Source of the DNA: Belliella alkalica
GTDB lineage: Bacteria > Bacteroidota > Bacteroidia > Cytophagales > Cyclobacteriaceae
Assembly (NCBI RefSeq): GCF_022549785.1
Contig: NZ_JAKZGO010000008.1
Coordinates: 307-40,969 of the forward strand
DNA length: 40,663 bases
Direction of reading: 5' to 3'
Shown here: positions 36,241 through 40,663 of the stretch, piece after piece
How the letters are laid out: each line of letters starts with the position of its first letter
Numbering within the stretch: the first letter of the stretch is position 1
Position numbers and translations under genes: made by a program
Notes under the pieces: generated by a model
Told to the model about the DNA's origin: nothing
Database searches by the model: none
Seen by the model: only the letters and a program-made list of their open reading frames with translations

Positions 36241-36656
36241 TGAAGTATGAGCTAAAATTATATTGTGAAACAAGTCGACTTTCGGATCTTAGAAATTTTT
36301 TGAATAAAATCTTACAGGATACATCCCTTTCCGAAATAGAACAACACCAAGTTACATTGGCGGTGGACGAGGTTTGCGCAAACCTAATCATACACTCCCA
36401 TGGATGTAATTCTAATGAGTCTATACAAATAAGCGTAGAGAAAGAGAAGGGCTTACTAAAAATTGAAATTACAGATTCTGGTGATGGCTTTAATATTACT
36501 GAGTATGTAGAACCAGAAATCGCCCAAGTCAAAAAAGCGAAAAGAAAAGGAGGCTTAGGCATCATCCTTGTTAAAAAAATTATGGATAAAATTGAGTTTG
36601 AGACATCTGGATTACAAAACACATGCAGATTGTTCAAAAATCTTAAATCCAAATAA
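36237..36656 (+). CDS. HATPase_c anti-sigma-type serine kinase (RsbW-like)
   Basis: 139 residues of the GHKL fold: N-box EVCANLIIHSH, G1 box DSGDGFN and G2 box GGLGIILVKKIMDKIEFE. This kinase should phosphorylate the STAS protein and hold a sigma factor or other target. No sigma factor gene is adjacent, so its target is elsewhere or of another kind. ATG 36237 overlaps the STAS stop; ATG 36240 is also in frame. Confidence 0.93.
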   Translation: MMKYELKLYCETSRLSDLRNFLNKILQDTSLSEIEQHQVTLAVDEVCANLIIHSHGCNSNESIQISVEKEKGLLKIEITDSGDGFNITEYVEPEIAQVKKAKRKGGLGIILVKKIMDKIEFETSGLQNTCRLFKNLKSK

Positions 36657-36681
36657 TTGTTAATTATAGATTCTTTATCAT

Positions 36682-36713
36682 TGCGACCCAAATAAATCTA
36701 CATTTTAATTTGT
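36682..36713 (+). promoter_or_regulatory. Candidate promoter of the parvulin operon
   Basis: TTG at 36682-36684 and TTAATTTG at 36706-36713, separated by 21 bases, resemble the Bacteroidota -33 TTG / -7 TAnnTTTG promoter with one mismatch in the -7 box. It would start the transcript near 36720, about 28 bases before the ATG at 36748. Confidence 0.4.
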
Positions 36714-36747
36714 AACATTGCAGTATAATTTTCGGCATGCCAGCATT

Positions 36748-38754
36748 ATGAATATCAAATATTTCTATAGCACTTTATTGATCCTTGCTTTTTCTTGTAG
36801 TCCAAAGGCTACAATCAAGCAAGAGGACAATCTGGATAAAGGGCCTGTTTCTCTTCTTACGATCGGAAACGAGGATATTTATGCGGATGAATTTTTAAAT
36901 ATACTTTCCAAAAATAGGACATTTCAAAACAAAGAAGAGCTTATTTCAAAAGAGGAGTTTGAAGATAACTTTAATCTGTTCGTCAATTTTAAGCTAAAAG
37001 TAAAAGAGGCTGAAAATGAGGGTTTGGACGAATTAGATGAGTTCCAGAAGGAATTTAGCATGTTCAAAGAGGATCTTATAAGACCTTTTTTGATTAAAAA
37101 CTCACTTCAAGAAGGTGAATTGATGAAAGCATATAACAGAATGCAAGAGGTCATCAAAGCAAGTCATATTCTTTTACAGTTCCCATCAAATGCTAACAGA
37201 GAAGACAGTGTAGCAGTATTTAGAATGGCAGAAAAACTCAAATCTGAGGCCGAAAACGGGGCTGATTTTAATGAATTAGCCTTCGAACATTCAGATGACC
37301 CATCAGCTAAAGACAACAAAGGCAATCTTGGGTATTTCACTGCTCTACAGATGGTCTACCAGTTTGAGGATGCAGCATATAGACTCCAAACAGGAGAAAT
37401 ATCTGACCCAATCTCCACAGAGTATGGATATCATCTTATCAAACTTGAAGACAGAAAACCAAATCCTGGGGAGATTAAAGTTTCACATATTCTTATCAGA
37501 ACCCAATCAAATGATCCAGTAGTAGAAGAAAGAGCTTTGAGAAAAGTGGGTGATATTTATAGTGAATTGCAAAAGCCAGAAAGTGTATGGGAGGATGTGT
37601 GCACCCTGTACTCAGAAGATATGGGCACCAAAAATTCAGGTGGCAAACTACCATGGATAAGTGTGGGTTCTGTGATTCCTGAATTTGAAAGAGTAGCTTT
37701 CAATTTGTCGGAATTAGGAGAGATTTCTTCGCCTGTAAAAACACAATATGGCTATCACATCATTAGGTTGGAAGATAAAAAACCTATAGCACCATACGAG
37801 GAAATGGAGGAAATGATTAAATCTAAAATTCTAAGAGACAGCAGATCCACTCTAATTCAATCTCAAGTAATTGCCATACAAAAATCCAGGTATTCATTTC
37901 AGGAAAACGAAAAACTGATAGATTCATTAAACCAAATTTTCAAAAGCGCACCGAGAAAAGAAGCTTTTGAAAAAATTGATGCTAAATCTTGGAAAGAAGA
38001 TATGCTAATCTCTATGCAAGGAAAAGAGAAGTCAGTCAGTGATCTATTGATATTTATGAATTCCAACGACCAAATTGTAAGGTTAGGCAATAAAGAATAC
38101 TTTAATGCATGGTATGATAAGTTTGTAGAAGTAAATCTTAATGATACAGAGGAAAAAGATTTGGAAGCTAACAATAAAGACTACCAAATGATCCTTAAGG
38201 AATATAGAGATGGCATTCTAATATTTTCACTTATGAATCAAAAGGTTTGGCAAAAAGCACTAGAAGATAGTCTTGGTCAAATAGCATATTTTGAAGCAAA
38301 TAGAGAAAAATATCAATGGAGCGACCGCTACGAGGCACTTATTGTGAAAATGGGCAAAGATTCTAGAAAAGATGCTGTCAAAAGGTTTCTGATAGATAAA
38401 AAGTACCAAAACAATCTTGAAACACGCTTAGAAAATACTTTTCTGAATGATGACCCTTTGGCATTTACAATTCAAAATAACATATTTGAAATTAATTCAC
38501 ATCCTGTTCTTAGCAGAATCACGACAAATAATACGTTTCAAGAAATTTCAATCGATGGGAAAACTCATTTTGTCATATTAGGAAAAAAAATCCCTGCTGG
38601 TCCAAAGAAGTTCGAAGAAACAAGAGGAAAGGTTATACAAGATTATCAAGAGTATCTTGATAAATCTATGGTTACCACCTTAAAAGAAAATTACATAATT
38701 CGCATCAACGAGGAAGAAAAAAATAGAGTGTACGAAGTTGTTACAAAAAAATAA
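36748..38754 (+). CDS. Lipoprotein with two parvulin (PpiC) domains
   Basis: 668 residues from ATG 36748 (MNIKYFYST); the longer reading from TTG 36718 adds ten residues without a signal. Lipobox LAFSC gives a lipid-anchored Cys at 17. An N-terminal SurA_N-like helical region (~35-130) is followed by two PPIase parvulin domains: first ~136-235 (IKASHILLQF ... GYHLIKLED), second ~240-345 (VSHILIRTQ ... YGYHIIRLEDKK), then a helical C-terminal region. Both parvulin domains contain the hallmark GxLxxF/W and HILxR-type sequences. Probable periplasmic foldase for outer membrane proteins. Its last 17 bases overlap the next gene. Confidence 0.93.
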   Translation: MNIKYFYSTLLILAFSCSPKATIKQEDNLDKGPVSLLTIGNEDIYADEFLNILSKNRTFQNKEELISKEEFEDNFNLFVNFKLKVKEAENEGLDELDEFQKEFSMFKEDLIRPFLIKNSLQEGELMKAYNRMQEVIKASHILLQFPSNANREDSVAVFRMAEKLKSEAENGADFNELAFEHSDDPSAKDNKGNLGYFTALQMVYQFEDAAYRLQTGEISDPISTEYGYHLIKLEDRKPNPGEIKVSHILIRTQSNDPVVEERALRKVGDIYSELQKPESVWEDVCTLYSEDMGTKNSGGKLPWISVGSVIPEFERVAFNLSELGEISSPVKTQYGYHIIRLEDKKPIAPYEEMEEMIKSKILRDSRSTLIQSQVIAIQKSRYSFQENEKLIDSLNQIFKSAPRKEAFEKIDAKSWKEDMLISMQGKEKSVSDLLIFMNSNDQIVRLGNKEYFNAWYDKFVEVNLNDTEEKDLEANNKDYQMILKEYRDGILIFSLMNQKVWQKALEDSLGQIAYFEANREKYQWSDRYEALIVKMGKDSRKDAVKRFLIDKKYQNNLETRLENTFLNDDPLAFTIQNNIFEINSHPVLSRITTNNTFQEISIDGKTHFVILGKKIPAGPKKFEETRGKVIQDYQEYLDKSMVTTLKENYIIRINEEEKNRVYEVVTKK

Positions 38755-39616
38755 ACTCATTTACCCAGTTTTGCTGAGCATCTTACTCAGTTCATGTGAT
38801 TTGTTCGAGTACAAATCAGGAGAAGATAGTGAAGAAGAAAATCCTATCATAGCATCTGTGGGGAATCAAAGCCTGAAAAGGTCAGAAGTAACCTTTCTCG
38901 TGACAGAGAAAAGTACTGAAGAAGATAGTATCAATATCACAAATAGGTACGTGCAGTCTTGGATAAGAAAGCAATTGATGATCAAAGAAGCTGGAAGTAC
39001 AATAACTTTTGATGAAACAGAGTTAAACAGAAAACTTCTTGACTATCGCTATGCTTTGATGATTTATGAATTTGAAAAAGCATATATAAATGATCATATA
39101 GATTCAATTATAAGTGAGAATGAAATTAAAAGCTACTACAACGAAAATAAGAGTAATTTTAGCTTAAAGGAGATAATCGTAAGAACAAATTTCTACAAAC
39201 TGGAAAAAAATAATCAACAAAACAAAACCTTAGAGAAGTTACTCTCATCTGATAAGCAAGAGAATAAGGCAAATTTAAAACAGATAGCACTCAATCATGC
39301 CTCAAATTACTACATAGAAGATTCAACGTGGGTTAGATTTGAGGACATTATTGTCAATACTCCACTTGCCGAAAACAACAATAAAGTGGAATTATTGAGA
39401 AATAACAGAACACTAAAAGTAGATGATGAAATCTACACATATTACTTCAAAATATTGGAATACAAATTGCAAGATCAAATCCCACCTTTGGATTTTGTCA
39501 GAGAGGAGATTGCCAAAATACTAATGAATAAAAAAAAGGTAGCATTGGTGGAACAACTCCAAAAAGATATTTACAAAAGAGCACAAGAAAATAATGAGTT
39601 TCAGATATATGATTAA
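38738..39616 (+). CDS. SurA_N-like lipoprotein lacking a clear parvulin domain, TTG start
   Basis: 292 residues. The start is TTG 38738, inside the end of the previous gene: no in-frame ATG exists before the signal, and TTG gives MLQKNKLIYPVLLSILLSSC with C20 as lipid anchor. The following region (~35-120) resembles SurA_N (ASVGNQSLKRSEV, RKQLMIKEAGS). The centre (~130-230) may be a degenerate parvulin fold but lacks the SHIL and GY-hydrophobic motifs. It probably acts with its two neighbours as a periplasmic chaperone. Its 3' end overlaps the next start by eight bases. Confidence 0.85.
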   Translation: MLQKNKLIYPVLLSILLSSCDLFEYKSGEDSEEENPIIASVGNQSLKRSEVTFLVTEKSTEEDSINITNRYVQSWIRKQLMIKEAGSTITFDETELNRKLLDYRYALMIYEFEKAYINDHIDSIISENEIKSYYNENKSNFSLKEIIVRTNFYKLEKNNQQNKTLEKLLSSDKQENKANLKQIALNHASNYYIEDSTWVRFEDIIVNTPLAENNNKVELLRNNRTLKVDDEIYTYYFKILEYKLQDQIPPLDFVREEIAKILMNKKKVALVEQLQKDIYKRAQENNEFQIYD

Positions 39617-40663
39617 AGTAAAATACCTCTTGGCAGTTGCAGGTTTGTTTTGGATAACAAGCAGTACAATCGCACAAGAAGAGAACAAAGAGGAAGAGAA
39701 AAAGGATACTCCCAAAACGGGTCAAGTAATTGATAGAATTGTCGCCAAGGTAAATAATTCAATCGTCCTAGAATCTGATGTCCAAAAAACCTATTTAGAA
39801 GCAATTGCCAACGCACAACAAGGCTTTGAAGCTCCTACCAAGTGTGATATTTTTGAATCATTGCTGATCAACAAACTGATGGTAGCCAAAGCTGAAATAG
39901 ATTCAGTGATGGTGAGTGATGCTGAAGTGATGATTCAGGCAGACCAACGATTCTCGATGGTCATGTCACAATTTGGAGGCGATGAAAACACGCTTGTGGA
40001 AGTCTATGGTAAAACTTCTGAGCAATTGAAAGCCGAGATCACAGAAGCTCTGAAGGAGCAAATGATCGTGCAAAGAATGCAAGGGAAAATCACAGAAGGA
40101 ATAAGTGTATCACCTGCAGAAGTAAGAAGATTTTTCAATTCTATCCATAAGGATTCATTACCATTTTTCTCTGCTGAAGTGACAGTAGGGCAAATCGTTA
40201 GAAAACCTGAAGTGAATGAGGCAAACAAAAATAAAGTAGCAGCATTCTTGAAAGGTCTTAAAGAACAAATAGGGAATGGTACATCGGATTTTGCGACACT
40301 CGCTAAGCAATATTCCCAAGATCCAGGATCAGCTGTTCAAGGTGGTGAACTCGGCTTTTTCAGAAGAGGAGAACTTGCTCCTGAATTTGAAGCTACCGCT
40401 TTGGGTTTGAAGCAAGGTGAAATTTCCGATCCAGTAGAGACAATGTTTGGATTTCACATGATCCAATTATTGGAAAGACGTGGAAATACTTTCAATACAA
40501 GGCATATTTTGATCAAGCCTGAGCCTTCTGAAGAAGATATACTCAAAGCAGAAAGATATCTTGATAGTCTTAGGACAGTAATCATGGATGGTAAAATCGA
40601 GTTTGCAAAGGCAGCTAAAGAATACTCAGAAGACAGAAACACCTCTGATAACGGCGGGTTTTT
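39609..40663 (+). CDS. surA: SurA-like peptidyl-prolyl isomerase, partial (3' end beyond right edge)
   Basis: 351 residues are visible from ATG 39609 (MIKVKYLLAVAG). Signal peptide with cleavage near STIAQ; no lipobox, so soluble periplasmic. A SurA_N region (~35-180, IVAKVNNSIVLESDV) is followed by a first parvulin domain (~187-290, SAEVTVGQIVRKPE ... GELGFFRRGEL ... FGFHMIQL) and the start of a second (~298 on, TRHILIKPEPSEED). The order matches SurA, the chaperone for outer membrane barrel proteins. It overlaps the upstream gene by eight bases. Confidence 0.93.
   Translation, partial: MIKVKYLLAVAGLFWITSSTIAQEENKEEEKKDTPKTGQVIDRIVAKVNNSIVLESDVQKTYLEAIANAQQGFEAPTKCDIFESLLINKLMVAKAEIDSVMVSDAEVMIQADQRFSMVMSQFGGDENTLVEVYGKTSEQLKAEITEALKEQMIVQRMQGKITEGISVSPAEVRRFFNSIHKDSLPFFSAEVTVGQIVRKPEVNEANKNKVAAFLKGLKEQIGNGTSDFATLAKQYSQDPGSAVQGGELGFFRRGELAPEFEATALGLKQGEISDPVETMFGFHMIQLLERRGNTFNTRHILIKPEPSEEDILKAERYLDSLRTVIMDGKIEFAKAAKEYSEDRNTSDNGGF

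Noticed and set aside
36209-36691. 160-codon minus-strand frame opposite the RsbW-like gene
   Set aside because: The plus-strand frame has intact N, G1 and G2 boxes; the antisense product matches nothing.
39498-39816. Several minus-strand frames over the SurA_N-like/surA junction
   Set aside because: They are antisense to two clearly signalled envelope proteins; shadows.

Overview
The window is chromosomal DNA from a member of the Bacteroidota, most likely a gliding cytophagalean (Cyclobacteriaceae-like; this is inference from gene content). The evidence is the core type IX secretion/gliding locus (PorP/SprF, GldK, GldL, GldM, GldN), a SprE/PorW lipoprotein, a long histidine-rich F0 a-subunit with a signal peptide, A-rich rather than Shine-Dalgarno-like sequence before starts, and low overall G+C.

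Layout. (1) 1-5763, minus strand: the N-terminal ~1,900 residues of a giant secreted repeat protein, with a signal peptide, two beta-propeller-like regions, DUF11/DUF7507-type repeats and an Ig-like module; its C-terminus lies beyond the left edge. A small secreted protein of unknown function precedes it (5815-6309). (2) 6310-7633: an AT-rich stretch with no convincing gene. (3) 7634-14603, minus strand: one compact apparent operon, M23 peptidase - bactofilin - AtpZ/AtpI-like - small membrane protein - atpB - atpE - atpF - atpH - atpA - atpG. atpD and atpC are not here. Stem-loops sit between atpE and atpF and between atpA and atpG. (4) 14710-21510, plus strand: SprE/PorW-like TPR lipoprotein, a class A penicillin-binding protein and, after a terminator, uvrC. 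(5) 21551-30821, minus strand: an Omp85-family outer membrane protein, a DUF4271 membrane protein, HemD, PorP/SprF, GldK, GldL, GldM and GldN, meeting uvrC at a shared bidirectional terminator. (6) 30976-32441, plus strand: hemW and a DUF721/DciA-like protein, then a truncated Crp/Fnr-like reading frame and a DUF4197 lipoprotein on the minus strand. (7) 33811-36656, plus strand: a three-gene partner-switching module (membrane GAF-PP2C phosphatase, STAS antagonist, HATPase anti-sigma-type kinase). (8) 36748 to the right edge, plus strand: three overlapping or adjacent periplasmic folding genes (double-parvulin lipoprotein, SurA_N-like lipoprotein, SurA-like protein cut by the window end).

How it fits together. 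Much of the window concerns the envelope. GldL/GldM form the motor, and GldK/GldN plus SprE/PorW and PorP/SprF the periplasmic and outer membrane parts, of the T9SS that exports large repeat proteins such as the one at the left edge. The parvulins and the Omp85 protein probably support outer membrane protein biogenesis. PBP1A, the M23 peptidase and bactofilin act on peptidoglycan and cell shape. The ATP synthase genes and haem genes (hemD, hemW) are housekeeping. Nothing here is clearly a novel defence or mobile system. The less ordinary items are the repeat architecture and composition shift of the giant protein, the intra-operon hairpins, the GldL substitution, the stand-alone partner-switching module next to chaperone genes, and the use of TTG starts.
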